DNA from: Nocardiopsis alborubida
GTDB taxonomy: Bacteria > Actinomycetota > Actinomycetes > Streptosporangiales > Streptosporangiaceae
Reading direction: 5' to 3'
DNA length: 64,000 bases
Assembly (NCBI RefSeq): GCF_012396365.1
Contig: NZ_JAAXPG010000004.1
Location: 1-64,000 of the forward strand
Below, in pieces: positions 35,367 through 44,233 of the stretch. The notes under the pieces are model-generated. The model worked only from the letters and a program-made list of their open reading frames with translations, made no database searches and was not told where the DNA came from. Both the position numbers and the translations under genes were made by a program. The number at the start of each line of letters is the position of its first letter. Position 1 is the stretch's first letter.

Positions 35367-37166
35367 ATGGCGGAACTGGTGTCCGACCACGTACTGAAGC
35401 GTCTGCGCGAGTGGGGGGTCGACCGCGTCTTCTCCTACGCGGGCGACGGCATCAACGGCCTGCTCGCCGCATGGGAGCGGGCGGGCGACCGGCCCCGCTT
35501 CATCCAGTCACGGCACGAGGAGCTGGCGGCCTTCGAGGCCACCGGCTACGCCAAGTTCTCCGGCCGGGTGGGGGTGTGCGCGGCCACCTCGGGCCCCGGG
35601 GCCATCCACCTGCTGAACGGCCTCTACGACGCCAAGCTCGACCACGTCCCGGTGGTGGCGATCCTGGGCCAGACCGCGCGCAGCGCGATGGGCGGCTCCT
35701 ACCAGCAGGAGGTCGACCTGATGTCGCTGTACAAGGACGTGGCCAGCGACTACCTCCAGATGGTGACCGTCCCCGAGCAGCTGCCCAACGTACTGGACCG
35801 GGCGATGCGGACCGCCGCGAGCAGGCGCACGGTCACGGCGGTCATCATCCCCGCCGACGTGCAGGACCTGGAGTACTCACCGCCCGAGCACGAGTTCAAG
35901 ATGGTGCCCTCCAGCCTGGGGCTCCCCTCCCCGAGGTCCACACCGTCCCCGGAGGGGCTGGCCGAGGCCGCCGAGATCCTCAACTCCGGCGAGCGCGTCG
36001 CCATGCTGGTCGGGCAGGGAGCCAGGGGAGCGGCGGACGAGGTCGTCGAGATGGCCGACGCGCTGGGCGCCGGAGTGGCCAAGGCGCTGCTGGGCAAGGA
36101 CGTCCTCCCGGACGACCTGCCCTTCGTGACCGGGTCGATCGGGCTGCTCGGCACCCGGCCCTCCTACGAGCTGATGCGGGACTGCGACACCCTGCTCGTG
36201 GTGGGCTCCAGCTTCCCGTACAGCCAGTTCCTGCCCGAGTTCGACCGGGCGCGCGCCGTCCAGATCGACATCGACCCGACCATGGTCGGCATGCGCTACC
36301 CCTTCGAGTGCAACCTGGTCGGCGACTCCGCGGAGACGCTGCGGATGCTGCTGTCGCTCGTGGAGCGCAGGACCGACCGCTCCTGGCGGGAGAAGATCGA
36401 GGACGACGTCGCGCGGTGGAGGCGGGTCCTCGAACGGCGCGCCCACGTGGACGCCGATCCGGTCAACCCCGAGCGCGTCTTCCACGAACTGTCCCCGCTC
36501 CTGCCCGACGACGTGATGGTGACCTCGGACTCCGGTTCGGCCGCCAACTGGTACGCGCGGCACCTGGTGTTCCGCGAGGGCATGCGCGGGACGCTGTCGG
36601 GCACGCTGGCCACGATGTGCCCCGGCGTCCCCTACGCCACGGGGGCGAAGTTCGCCCACCCCGACAGGCCGGTGGTCGCGCTCGTGGGGGACGGCGCCAT
36701 GCAGATGAGCGGCATCAACGAGCTGATCACCATCGGCCACTACTGGCGGGAGTGGGAGGACCCGCGGGTCGTCGTCGCCGTCCTCAACAACCGCGACCTC
36801 AACCAGGTGACCTGGGAGCTGCGCGCGATGGGCGGCGCACCGCAGTTCCTCCCCTCGCAGCGGATCCCCGACTTCCCCTACGCCGGGTTCGCCGAGAGCG
36901 TCGGGCTGATGGGGATCAAGGTGGAGGACCCCTCCGACGTGCGCGACGCCTGGCAGCGGGCGCTGGCGGCGGACCGGCCCTGCGTGGTCGAGTTCGTCAC
37001 CGATCCCGCCGTCCCGCCGATCCCGCCGCACGCGACGCTGGACCAGATGGAGAGCGTGGCCAAGGCTCTGGCCAAGGGCGATCCCGACGCGTGGTCCGTG
37101 GTCAGGCAGGGTGTCAGGTCCAAGGCACAGGAGTTCCTGCCGGGAGGCGGGGGAGGGGGCCGCTGA
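35367..37166 (+). CDS. poxB: Thiamine-diphosphate-dependent pyruvate oxidase/dehydrogenase (quinone type)
   Basis: Predicted 599 aa from ATG 35367 with CGGGAGGGAAG upstream. Three domains are visible: pyrimidine-binding (IQSRHEELAAFEATGYAKFS with the catalytic Glu), central FAD-type domain (AEAAEILNSGERVAMLVGQG), and ThDP domain (GDGAMQMSGINELIT then NNRDLNQVTWE). The length and motifs fit PoxB-like enzymes that convert pyruvate to acetate plus CO2 and reduce quinone; acetolactate synthase is a less likely alternative because no small subunit is present. The C-terminus ends in a Gly-rich tail. The long leader carries repeats and a palindrome that imply regulation. Confidence 0.82.
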   Translation: MAELVSDHVLKRLREWGVDRVFSYAGDGINGLLAAWERAGDRPRFIQSRHEELAAFEATGYAKFSGRVGVCAATSGPGAIHLLNGLYDAKLDHVPVVAILGQTARSAMGGSYQQEVDLMSLYKDVASDYLQMVTVPEQLPNVLDRAMRTAASRRTVTAVIIPADVQDLEYSPPEHEFKMVPSSLGLPSPRSTPSPEGLAEAAEILNSGERVAMLVGQGARGAADEVVEMADALGAGVAKALLGKDVLPDDLPFVTGSIGLLGTRPSYELMRDCDTLLVVGSSFPYSQFLPEFDRARAVQIDIDPTMVGMRYPFECNLVGDSAETLRMLLSLVERRTDRSWREKIEDDVARWRRVLERRAHVDADPVNPERVFHELSPLLPDDVMVTSDSGSAANWYARHLVFREGMRGTLSGTLATMCPGVPYATGAKFAHPDRPVVALVGDGAMQMSGINELITIGHYWREWEDPRVVVAVLNNRDLNQVTWELRAMGGAPQFLPSQRIPDFPYAGFAESVGLMGIKVEDPSDVRDAWQRALAADRPCVVEFVTDPAVPPIPPHATLDQMESVAKALAKGDPDAWSVVRQGVRSKAQEFLPGGGGGGR

Positions 37167-37196
37167 CGCAGGAGCGGGGGACGCGGGCATCCGGTC

Positions 37197-37708
37197 GTGA
37201 ACGGAGGGGAGGCGGGCGTGGCCCTGCCCATCGAGGACTACGCGTTTCTGGGCGGCGTGCGCAACTGGGACCACCGCTACTGCTGGACACGCGACGCTGA
37301 CGCTGCTCTCGCTGCTGGAGTCGGAGTACGGACGGGAGGCGGCCGACTGGCGCGAGTGGCTGCTGCGCGCGGTGGCCGGCGAACCCGCGCAGACGCGGAT
37401 CATGTACGGGATCGGGGGGAGCGCAGGCTGCCCGAACCGGGGCTGGACTGGCTGTCCGGCTCCGAGGGGCCCGTCCCGTCAGGATCGGCAACGAGGCGGC
37501 CCGGCAGTGGCAGCTCGACGTCTACGGCGAGGTGACGGACGTCTTCCACCAGGCCAGGGAGCACGGGATCCCGCCGCGGGAACCGGCCTGGCAGCTCCAG
37601 CGGCACCTGATGGACCTCCTGGAGCCGCACTGGCAGGACCCCGACAACGGGATCTGGGAGGTGCGCGGACCCCGGCGTCACCTCACGCACTCCAAGATCA
37701 TGGCGTGA
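37197..37708 (+). pseudogene. Degenerate GH15 glycosidase (glucoamylase/trehalase type)
   Basis: Starts like a GH15 protein (ALPIEDYAFLG), then jumps straight to NWDHRYCWTRDA, a motif that normally lies some 250 residues further on, so a large internal piece is missing. The recognisable sequence then changes frame: LLSLLESEYGREAADWREWL in a second frame, ERRLPEPGLDWLSGSEG back in the first, and RIGNEAARQWQLDVYGEV to HSKIMA in a third, ending at TGA 37708. The catalytic C-terminal half is absent. At least three frameshifts and two deletions make this a dead gene. Confidence 0.85.
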
Positions 37709-37764
37709 ACCGCCGGAGCCCGGCGCGCCAGCGCGCGGAGTCGCGGGGCCGGTGACCGGGGAGA

Positions 37765-37828
37765 CAGGTCTCCAGGTCAACGAAGCGACGGATCGACAAG
37801 TCGGCTGGACGACAAGGAGACAGGGGAC
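37765..37828. repeat. GTCGACNN-type tandem repeat, copy D
   Basis: Eight octamers in phase, each starting with C (CAGGTCTC, CAGGTCAA, CGAAGCGA, CGGATCGA, CAAGTCGG, CTGGACGA, CAAGGAGA, CAGGGGAC). This is the most degenerate copy. It lies between the GH15 remnant and the convergent transporter gene. Confidence 0.45.
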
Positions 37829-37870
37829 GGGGCGGCGGGTCGGCGAACCGGTCCTCCGCCCCGTCGCCTC

Positions 37871-39241
37871 CTACTTCGCCGCCGTGGTCGGCTCGGTGCC
37901 GCCCGCGTACAGGTCGACGCCCTTGGGCTCCTTCACCAGGGAGACCCCGAGGAAGGAGACAGCGCAGGCCACGACGATGTAGACACCGATCGACCACGAG
38001 GCGCCGGTCTCGGTGAGCAGCAGCTCCGCGATCGTGGGCGCGAAGGCACCGCCGAGGATCGCGCCGAGCGCGTAGCCGATGGACACGCCGGAGTAGCGGA
38101 CCTCGGCCGGGAACATCTCCGCGTACAGCGCCGACTGGGGGCCGTAGCTCAGACCCAGGGTGAGCGTGAAGACGAAGACGCCCGCGAAGTACATGTAGAT
38201 GTTGCCGGTGTCGACCATGAACCACATCGGCACGGACCAGGCGGCCAGCAGCAGGTAGCCGAGCTGGAAGGTCCGCACCCGGCCGAGCCTGTCGCTCAGG
38301 ATGCCGCCGTAGAGGGTGGAGATGAGCCAGCCGAACGAGGCGAGGGTGGTCGCCAGGAGCACGGGCCCGCGGTCCATGCCGAGGCCGAACTCCTCGACCG
38401 GCCGGGAGGCGTAGGTCGCCAGGTAGGCGATGACGAGGTACCCGGCGGCGTTGTTGGCGACGAAGATCAGCGCGGAGAGGACGACCTCCCGGGTGTGGTT
38501 GCGGAACAGGCGGCCCAGCGGGGCGGAGGTCTCGGCCTTGCGCGCCTGCATGAGCTTGAAGACCGGGGACTCCTCCACGGACTTGCGGATGAGGTGGCCG
38601 ACGATGATCAGCAGGAAGGACAGGAGGAAGGGGATGCGCCAGCCCCACTCCAGGAACGCCTCCGGACCGATGGCGGCGGTGATCACCCAGACGACGAAGG
38701 TCGCCAGGATCATGCCGCAGGGGACCCCGATCTGCGGGTAGGCGCCGAAGAAGCCGCGCCTGTTGACCGGCGCGTGCTCCACCGACATCAGCGCCGCACC
38801 GCCCCACTCTCCGCCCGCGGAGAAGCCCTGGAGGATGCGCAGGAGGATCAGCAGGACGGGCGCGGCCACGCCGATCTGGGCGTAGGTGGGCAGCAGGCCG
38901 ATCAGACAGGTGGCGAGTCCCATCATGACCAGGGTCGCCACGAGCACGCGCTTGCGGCCGAACCTGTCGCCGAGGGCACCCGCGACGATCGCGCCGAGCG
39001 GCCGGAAGAGGAAGGAGATGCCGATGGTCGCGAAGGACAGGACCTGGGCCAGCCCCGGACTGGCCTCGGTCAGCGGCGACAGGAACAGGGGGGCGAGCAC
39101 GAGGCCGGCGGCCTGCGCGTAGATGAAGAAGTCGTACCACTCGATGGTGGTACCGACCATGGTCCCGGCGAGGACGCGCCGCCGCTCCCTGGTCTCGATC
39201 GCGCCGCCCGGCCCTGGGGCGGTCGAGTCGGAAGTTGCCAT
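37871..39241 (-). CDS. MFS transporter, metabolite:H+ symporter (MHS) family
   Basis: Predicted 456 aa from ATG 39241 with twelve hydrophobic segments. The N-terminal GTMVGTTIEWYDFFIYAQAA and the loop GALGDRFGRKRVLVATLVMMG are the classic MHS signatures (ShiA, KgtP, ProP, MhbT group). Substrates of this family include shikimate, 2-oxoglutarate, betaine and aromatic acids. A PaaR-like palindrome lies about 210 bases upstream, similar to that before paaZ, so an aromatic acid such as phenylacetate is a reasonable guess. A closer palindrome at 39306-39318 may also control it. Confidence 0.88.
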   Translation of the reverse strand: MATSDSTAPGPGGAIETRERRRVLAGTMVGTTIEWYDFFIYAQAAGLVLAPLFLSPLTEASPGLAQVLSFATIGISFLFRPLGAIVAGALGDRFGRKRVLVATLVMMGLATCLIGLLPTYAQIGVAAPVLLILLRILQGFSAGGEWGGAALMSVEHAPVNRRGFFGAYPQIGVPCGMILATFVVWVITAAIGPEAFLEWGWRIPFLLSFLLIIVGHLIRKSVEESPVFKLMQARKAETSAPLGRLFRNHTREVVLSALIFVANNAAGYLVIAYLATYASRPVEEFGLGMDRGPVLLATTLASFGWLISTLYGGILSDRLGRVRTFQLGYLLLAAWSVPMWFMVDTGNIYMYFAGVFVFTLTLGLSYGPQSALYAEMFPAEVRYSGVSIGYALGAILGGAFAPTIAELLLTETGASWSIGVYIVVACAVSFLGVSLVKEPKGVDLYAGGTEPTTAAK

Positions 39242-39305
39242 TGGTGCTCCGTATGTTCTCTACCGACCGAAGGCCGGATTCCGCTCGGGGGCTCCTGGTC
39301 CCGGC

Positions 39306-39318
39306 TGTCACGGTGACA
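39306..39318. promoter_or_regulatory. Short palindrome upstream of the MHS transporter
   Basis: TGTCACGGTGACA is symmetric about its centre and lies 65 bases upstream of the transporter start; likely an operator. Confidence 0.4.
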
Positions 39319-39452
39319 ATCACCTGTCCCTCCAGGCGCACAAGCGACAGGAAGGACATGTCCGACACCGGACTGAGCCCCAGGACACCATGCCATGTGA
39401 CACAAAGCACTTTCTACACCGGGTCCTACTTTTCGCAGCTCGAAAGCCATGT

Positions 39453-39470
39453 CCTGACCGAACGGTCGGT
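39453..39470. promoter_or_regulatory. Second PaaR-like operator
   Basis: CCTGACCGAACGGTCGGT matches the ACTGACCGNNCGGTCRGT box at all but its first base. It lies 212 bases upstream of the MHS transporter and about 300 bases before the Trypco2 gene on the other strand. Confidence 0.55.
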
Positions 39471-39535
39471 CAGATTGATGGCACCGCGGTGGCTCGCGTC
39501 CCGTGACCAGCCACGATCCGACGGCGGGCGGACGA

Positions 39536-39575
39536 CATGTCGGCGGGTCGACGAGTCGACATGGCGCCGAGTCGG
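39536..39575. repeat. GTCGACNN-type tandem repeat, copy E
   Basis: CATGTCGG, CGGGTCGA, CGAGTCGA, CATGGCGC and CGAGTCGG follow each other in phase. This is the only copy between divergent genes. Confidence 0.55.
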
Positions 39576-39687
39576 CTTCCGGCCGGGCGGGGGCCGTGAA
39601 CAGGGAGAAGCCGCTCGCTCCGTCCGAGAACAGTGAGGTACAGCGGAAAACACCCTGTTGGCGACGGACCGGCATGGAAAACTGGCC

Positions 39688-39706
39688 GTCACACCCGTCC
39701 TGTGAC
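39688..39706. promoter_or_regulatory. Inverted repeat upstream of the Trypco2 gene
   Basis: GTCACA (39688-39693) and TGTGAC (39701-39706) are separated by seven bases, 60 bases before the Trypco2 start codon. Candidate operator for the three-gene module. Confidence 0.4.
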
Positions 39707-39765
39707 GTAGAACACGGCCCTGTTCCCGCCGCCCCCACGACGAAACACCCCCAGGGAGTCATCAG

Positions 39766-40086
39766 GTGTCCACCATCGGACTGGCACAGGCCATCAAGGA
39801 ACTACGCGATGAGCTCACCGCGGCGCAGAAGGAGAAGAAGGAGAACGGGATCGGCATCGAGATCGTCGAGGCCGAGGTCGAACTCCTCCTGGAGGTACGC
39901 GGGGAGGGAGCGGGGAAGGCCGGGGTGAGCTTCGGCGTGGTCTCCCTGGGGGCTGACGGGAAGGTCGGCCGCAAGAACACGCACAGGATCACGCTGAAGC
40001 TCGCCCTGACCGGGGCGAACGGAAAGAACGTCGCGATCGCCTCCGAGAGCGGAGCGGTCTGGGAGGACCGCAGGGACCTGGACTGA
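39766..40086 (+). CDS. Trypsin-co-occurring domain 2 (Trypco2) protein
   Basis: Predicted 106 aa from GTG 39766 with CAGGGAG upstream. The single domain runs from GLAQAIKELRDELTAAQKE through IEIVEAEVELLLEVRGEG to the beta strands HRITLKLALTGANGKNV. This matches the Trypco2 family, which was named for its genomic linkage to trypsin-like proteases in bacterial conflict-system candidates. It has no signal peptide or membrane helix. Its TGA shares a base with the ATG of the protease gene, so the two are made together. A regulatory or sensing contact with the cytoplasmic protease domain is likely. Confidence 0.8.
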   Translation: MSTIGLAQAIKELRDELTAAQKEKKENGIGIEIVEAEVELLLEVRGEGAGKAGVSFGVVSLGADGKVGRKNTHRITLKLALTGANGKNVAIASESGAVWEDRRDLD

Positions 40087-42647
40087 TGGACCCGAGGTAT
40101 GTCGCGGACGTCCGCGTCGTCAGGGGCGGGGGAGCCTCCAGGGGAGGGACCGGCTACCTCGTCGGGCCCTCTCTCGTCCTCACCGCGGCCCATGTGCTGG
40201 ACGGCCACAAGCGTGTCGACGTGCGCCTGGGCGCCGACCCGCCGAGCGGTTTCCTGCGGTGCTCCGTCATCTGGTCGGACCGGAGGACGGACGTCGCCCT
40301 GCTGCGTCTGAAGGAGCCGCAGCCCCACCCCTCCGTGCGCTGGGGAAAGCTCTCGGCGGACGAACCGCAGCCGTACCGCTCGCTCGGCTACCCCGATCTC
40401 GCGGCGAACGACGGGGGCCGGGACCTGAAGGACCTGCGGGGAACCCTCAGCCCGTGGGACGGCATGGTCAGGAAGGACCTCCGGCTCGACGTCAAGCAGA
40501 AGTACGGCAACGACGTGTCGTGGAAGGGGTCCTCCGGCACCGCCGTGTTCGTCAGGGAACGGTTGGTGGGCGTCATCGTCGACCACGACCAGCACAACGG
40601 GGACCTGATCGCCCGCCGTGCCACGCGGTTCGCCCGCGACAGGGACTTCAGGCGCCTGGTCAAGGAGGACGCGGGGGCGGAACCGTGGCTCGTCCCGGTG
40701 GACCTTCTGCGCGCGGTGCGCAACACCGCCAAGCGTTTCGTCCGCGCTCGGCTCTCCTCCCTGCGCAGGCTTCCGCACACACTCGCGGGGGCCGTCCGGA
40801 AACGGTGCGGGTACGGCACGCGGAGGCGGGGGGCGACCGTTCCCGGCCGGCGAAGCCGTGTCACCGCGATGACGGGCTGGGAGCGCCGCGGCACCGGGCA
40901 GCCGGTCTGGCCCCTCGCCGTCGCCGCCGTCGCACTGCTCACCCTCGCGCCGACCGGGATGTACTGGTTGCGGACCAACGGCCACCTGGGGCCGGGCCTC
41001 CAGTGCGCCCCGCCCACCGAGCTCACCGTGCTCACCACCCCGGACCAGCACGCCGCCCTCCAGCGGGCCGCCGACGACTTCTCCGCCTACCTCGGCGGCC
41101 GGGACGAAAGGAGCGGCTGCGTGCCCGTACGCGTCAGCGTCACCACGGCGGGCGGATCCGCACGGACCCGTGAGCTGCTGCGCGACGGGTGGAGCGACCT
41201 GCGCGCGGGACCGCGTCCGCACGTCTGGCTGCCGGACTCCAGCGCGGACATCACCCTGCTGGTCGGTGACCCGGGTGACGCACCCGAACTGGAGCTCGGG
41301 GAGGAACCCGCCACCAGACTCACGCCCGTGGTCCTGGGTCTGCCCGAATCCGCGAGCGAGATCCCCGCCTGTTCCGGGACCGACCCGGGCGGAGCGCGTT
41401 CGAACCTCGTCGTCTGCACGGCCGCGGCGGCGGAGGCCGGGCTCCTCCTCGCCCGCCCCTCACCGGAGGCGTCGGTCTCGGCGCTGATCCAGACCGAAGC
41501 CCTGTACTCCGCCTACGGGGACGGGGGCGCCGAGGAGATCCAGATCGCGGAGGCCCGCGCGACCTCGGCCGGGCTCGACGCCGAGGGCAACCTCGGCCTG
41601 CTGTGCGCGCTGCGCGGCGGGGACGCGGACCCCGCCACCGTCGGGGTGTTCAGCACCGAGTACGCGGTCGACGCCTACAACAGCGGTGGGCAGCTCGGCC
41701 CCGGGTGCGGGCCGACGGGCGAGGAACCGGAGGAACCCCTGGTACCGGTCTACTTCGCCGAGACGCCGGGCCTGGACCACCCGTTCGTACGGCTGGGCTG
41801 GGGCGGCGACGACGGGGTCGAACGGGAGGTGGCGGCCTTCGAGGACTGGATGCGGCGGCCCCGGGCCACGGGAGCCTTCCACGGCTACCGGACGGTGGAC
41901 GGCGACATGATCGGCGGGGAGGCGAAGCGATCCCTCATGGAGGTCAGGCACCTCGACTCGGACCGGGATGCCGAGGAGTGGCGGGAACGGCTGGAGTCCG
42001 GTCTGCGGCAGCAGGAGCGCTCCCGCGCCCCGATCGAGGTCCTGCTCGTCGTCGACCGCTCCGACTCCATGAGCGGCCCCGGTACGGGCGGCACCCGGCT
42101 GGCGACCGCGCAGGAGCTGGCGCGGACCGCCGTCGGCCTCCTGGGGGAGCAGGACACCGTGGGGGTCTGGACCTTTCCCGAGGGCGGGCCGGGCAACGAC
42201 GTCACCGGCCAGGAACGCGTCCTGCCCCCGGAACCGGGCATGGACGCGCCCAGGGAGGAGCTGGCGCGCGAGGAGATCGACGCGTTGGTCGCCGAGTTCC
42301 CGGCCACCCCGCTGGCCGACGCGATCCGCGACGGCGCCGAGGAGCTGGGGTCCTGCGCCGACCGGCCGGGGGAGCCCGGCGCCTGCGCGCTGGTCGTCCT
42401 CACCGACGGCGTCGCCCTCCCCGAGCCTCGCGGCGGCGCGCGGGCGGACGACGTGGCCGCCGTGCTGGATGGCCTCGACGAGCGCGTGCGGGTGCACGTG
42501 GTGTCCGTGGGCAACGAGGGGTGCGGCGGAGACGCGCTGCTCAGTCGGCTGGCGGGCGCGGGGGCCGAGTGCCACCATCCGCGCGCCGACGAACTCGAAC
42601 AGGTCGTCTACGGCATCGTGGCCGGGACCAGGGCGGCGACCCCGTGA
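40086..42647 (+). CDS. Trypsin-like protease / TM / solute-binding / VWA fusion protein
   Basis: Predicted 853 aa. Residues 1-200 are a trypsin-like serine protease with an intact triad: His36 (LVLTAAHVL), Asp69 (RRTDVALLRL) and Ser150 (KGSSGTAVF). An Arg-rich stretch (216-268) precedes a membrane helix at 275-293, placing the protease inside the cell by the positive-inside rule. Outside lies a periplasmic-binding-protein-like region (about 310-630) and a von Willebrand A domain (650-845) with a complete metal site: DRSDSMS (657-663), Thr742 and Asp774. I know of no described protein joining these four parts. It likely couples extracellular ligand or protein binding to intracellular proteolysis. 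Confidence 0.88.
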   Translation: MDPRYVADVRVVRGGGASRGGTGYLVGPSLVLTAAHVLDGHKRVDVRLGADPPSGFLRCSVIWSDRRTDVALLRLKEPQPHPSVRWGKLSADEPQPYRSLGYPDLAANDGGRDLKDLRGTLSPWDGMVRKDLRLDVKQKYGNDVSWKGSSGTAVFVRERLVGVIVDHDQHNGDLIARRATRFARDRDFRRLVKEDAGAEPWLVPVDLLRAVRNTAKRFVRARLSSLRRLPHTLAGAVRKRCGYGTRRRGATVPGRRSRVTAMTGWERRGTGQPVWPLAVAAVALLTLAPTGMYWLRTNGHLGPGLQCAPPTELTVLTTPDQHAALQRAADDFSAYLGGRDERSGCVPVRVSVTTAGGSARTRELLRDGWSDLRAGPRPHVWLPDSSADITLLVGDPGDAPELELGEEPATRLTPVVLGLPESASEIPACSGTDPGGARSNLVVCTAAAAEAGLLLARPSPEASVSALIQTEALYSAYGDGGAEEIQIAEARATSAGLDAEGNLGLLCALRGGDADPATVGVFSTEYAVDAYNSGGQLGPGCGPTGEEPEEPLVPVYFAETPGLDHPFVRLGWGGDDGVEREVAAFEDWMRRPRATGAFHGYRTVDGDMIGGEAKRSLMEVRHLDSDRDAEEWRERLESGLRQQERSRAPIEVLLVVDRSDSMSGPGTGGTRLATAQELARTAVGLLGEQDTVGVWTFPEGGPGNDVTGQERVLPPEPGMDAPREELAREEIDALVAEFPATPLADAIRDGAEELGSCADRPGEPGACALVVLTDGVALPEPRGGARADDVAAVLDGLDERVRVHVVSVGNEGCGGDALLSRLAGAGAECHHPRADELEQVVYGIVAGTRAATP

Positions 42648-44065
42648 GGGCCCGCCGGCGGTCGCCGCGGCCGGTCTTGTGCGCGGCCTTGTCGCTCCTG
42701 CTGCTGGGTTCCGCCGCCTGTGACGCGCGGGACGAACGGGACGAGCGGGTTCTGCGTGTCGCCCTTCCCGTGGACGTCACCGCCACGGGGGACGCGGGCG
42801 AGGGCGGGGTGTACACGCGGTTCATCGAGCGCTGGGAGGCGGAGAACGAGGGGTGGGAGGTCGACGTCCGGTGGCTCTCCCCCAGGGCGGACGAGCAGCG
42901 CTCGCAGATGGTCGTGGCGCTGCAGGCCGACCCGGCCGCCTACGACGTCCTCCTCCTCGACAACCAGTGGGTACCGGAGTTCCACGAACGGGGCTGGCTG
43001 GCGGAGGTGGACACCCGGGGCGACGGCCCGCTGGCGTGGAACGGTTTCCTGGGCCGCGCCCGGGACGCGGTGTGCTACGGGGGCCGGGCGCGGGCGGTGC
43101 CGTTCCACATGGACGTGGGCCTGCTCTACTACCGCGCCGACCTGGTCGGCCCCGAGGAGGTCACCGCCCGGATCGAGGAGGACGGCTGGCGCGGGCTGCT
43201 CGGCCTCGCGGGCGAGGTGCGCGACGAGCACGGCCTGGACCACGGGTACACGGGACAGTTCGCCGACTACGAGGGCCTGACCGTCAACGCCCTGGAGTTC
43301 GTGCTCGGCGGGCACCCCGGTCTGGAGGCGGACAGCCGGGGGACCTTCCACGGAACGGACGGGGCGGAGAGCGGTGAGGCGCAGGGCGGCTGTGTCACGT
43401 CCGCCGGTGCGAGCGGGGAGTTCCAGGGCCTGGAGGTGCTGGAGACGGGACTGGACCCCGAGGCCGGGGGCGTCATCCCGCGCACGGCCCTGGAGGAGAC
43501 CGAGACCGAGAGCCTGAACCGGTTCCGCGGCGGTGAGGTGGTGTTCATGCGCCACTGGCCCCGCGTCGTTCCCCAGCTCCAGGCCGACTCCGAGAGCGCC
43601 GAGACGCTCCGGGAGGGGCTGCGCTGGGTCGGCTGGGCGGGGGAGGCCCAGGGCGGCGACCCCGCCTTCGGGGTGCTCCGGCTGCCCGCGGCCGTGCTCG
43701 GCGGCAACAGCCTGGCGGTCACCGGGGAGTCACCGCACCGGGACGAGGCCTGGAGCCTGGTCGCGGCCATGACCGGACAGGACGTCCAGGCGGAGTTCCG
43801 GGAGGCGGGTCTGCTCCCCGCGCGCGGCAACGGCTACCGGTTGAGCGGCGCCGAGGACAGGGACGTGCGGTACTGGGAGGAGCTGCGCGACGCCGTCGGC
43901 GAGGGGCTGCTGCGGCCGCGCACCCCCTACTACCCGTACGTGAGCGAGGTGCTGCGGGACCACGTGGACACGCAGATCCGCCCGGGCTCGACCGACCCGC
44001 ACCCCGAGGACATGGTGTGCGAGCTCAACGCCGCGCTCGCCGGGAGGATCAGCACGTGCGGCTGA
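42644..44065 (+). CDS. Solute-binding lipoprotein without transporter partners
   Basis: Predicted 473 aa from GTG 42644, overlapping the previous stop by GTGA. The signal ends in LLLLGSAAC, with Cys26 as the lipid-modified residue. The body is a family-1 type extracellular solute-binding protein: RVALPVDVTATGD, then FIERWEAENEGWEVDVRW, AVPFHMDVGLLYYRADLV, and PAAVLGGNSLAVTGESPHRD. Such proteins normally deliver sugars to an ABC transporter, but no permease or ATPase gene is present. With the Trypco2 and protease-VWA genes it more likely serves as a sensor or as a ligand donor to the fusion protein. Confidence 0.88.
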   Translation: MRARRRSPRPVLCAALSLLLLGSAACDARDERDERVLRVALPVDVTATGDAGEGGVYTRFIERWEAENEGWEVDVRWLSPRADEQRSQMVVALQADPAAYDVLLLDNQWVPEFHERGWLAEVDTRGDGPLAWNGFLGRARDAVCYGGRARAVPFHMDVGLLYYRADLVGPEEVTARIEEDGWRGLLGLAGEVRDEHGLDHGYTGQFADYEGLTVNALEFVLGGHPGLEADSRGTFHGTDGAESGEAQGGCVTSAGASGEFQGLEVLETGLDPEAGGVIPRTALEETETESLNRFRGGEVVFMRHWPRVVPQLQADSESAETLREGLRWVGWAGEAQGGDPAFGVLRLPAAVLGGNSLAVTGESPHRDEAWSLVAAMTGQDVQAEFREAGLLPARGNGYRLSGAEDRDVRYWEELRDAVGEGLLRPRTPYYPYVSEVLRDHVDTQIRPGSTDPHPEDMVCELNAALAGRISTCG

Positions 44066-44072
44066 CGGTCCC

Positions 44073-44144
44073 GGGGTCGACAGGCCCATGAGTCGACAGG
44101 TGCACGAGTCGACACGTCGACACGTCCCGTTGTCGACACCGCGT
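44073..44144. repeat. GTCGACNN-type tandem repeat, copy F (clearest copy)
   Basis: Nine octamers in perfect phase: GGGGTCGA, CAGGCCCA, TGAGTCGA, CAGGTGCA, CGAGTCGA, CACGTCGA, CACGTCCC, GTTGTCGA, CACCGCGT. Five contain TCGA, and GTCGAC recurs every 8 or 16 bases. It lies between the lipoprotein gene and the convergent tRNA gene, before a terminator. Confidence 0.75.
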
Positions 44145-44194
44145 CCGGCGGGACCGGGCCGCGCGCCGGGCGCTGACGCACGTGTGGCGCACGG

Positions 44195-44233
44195 ACACGA
44201 GAAAAGGCCCCCCGCGGGGAGCCTTTTCGTGTG
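44195..44233 (-). terminator. Terminator downstream of tRNA-Ile
   Basis: A long hairpin (AAAAGGC ... GCCTTTT arms with a GC-rich centre) starts right after the tRNA 3' end on the minus strand. It could also stop transcripts from the lipoprotein gene. Confidence 0.75.
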
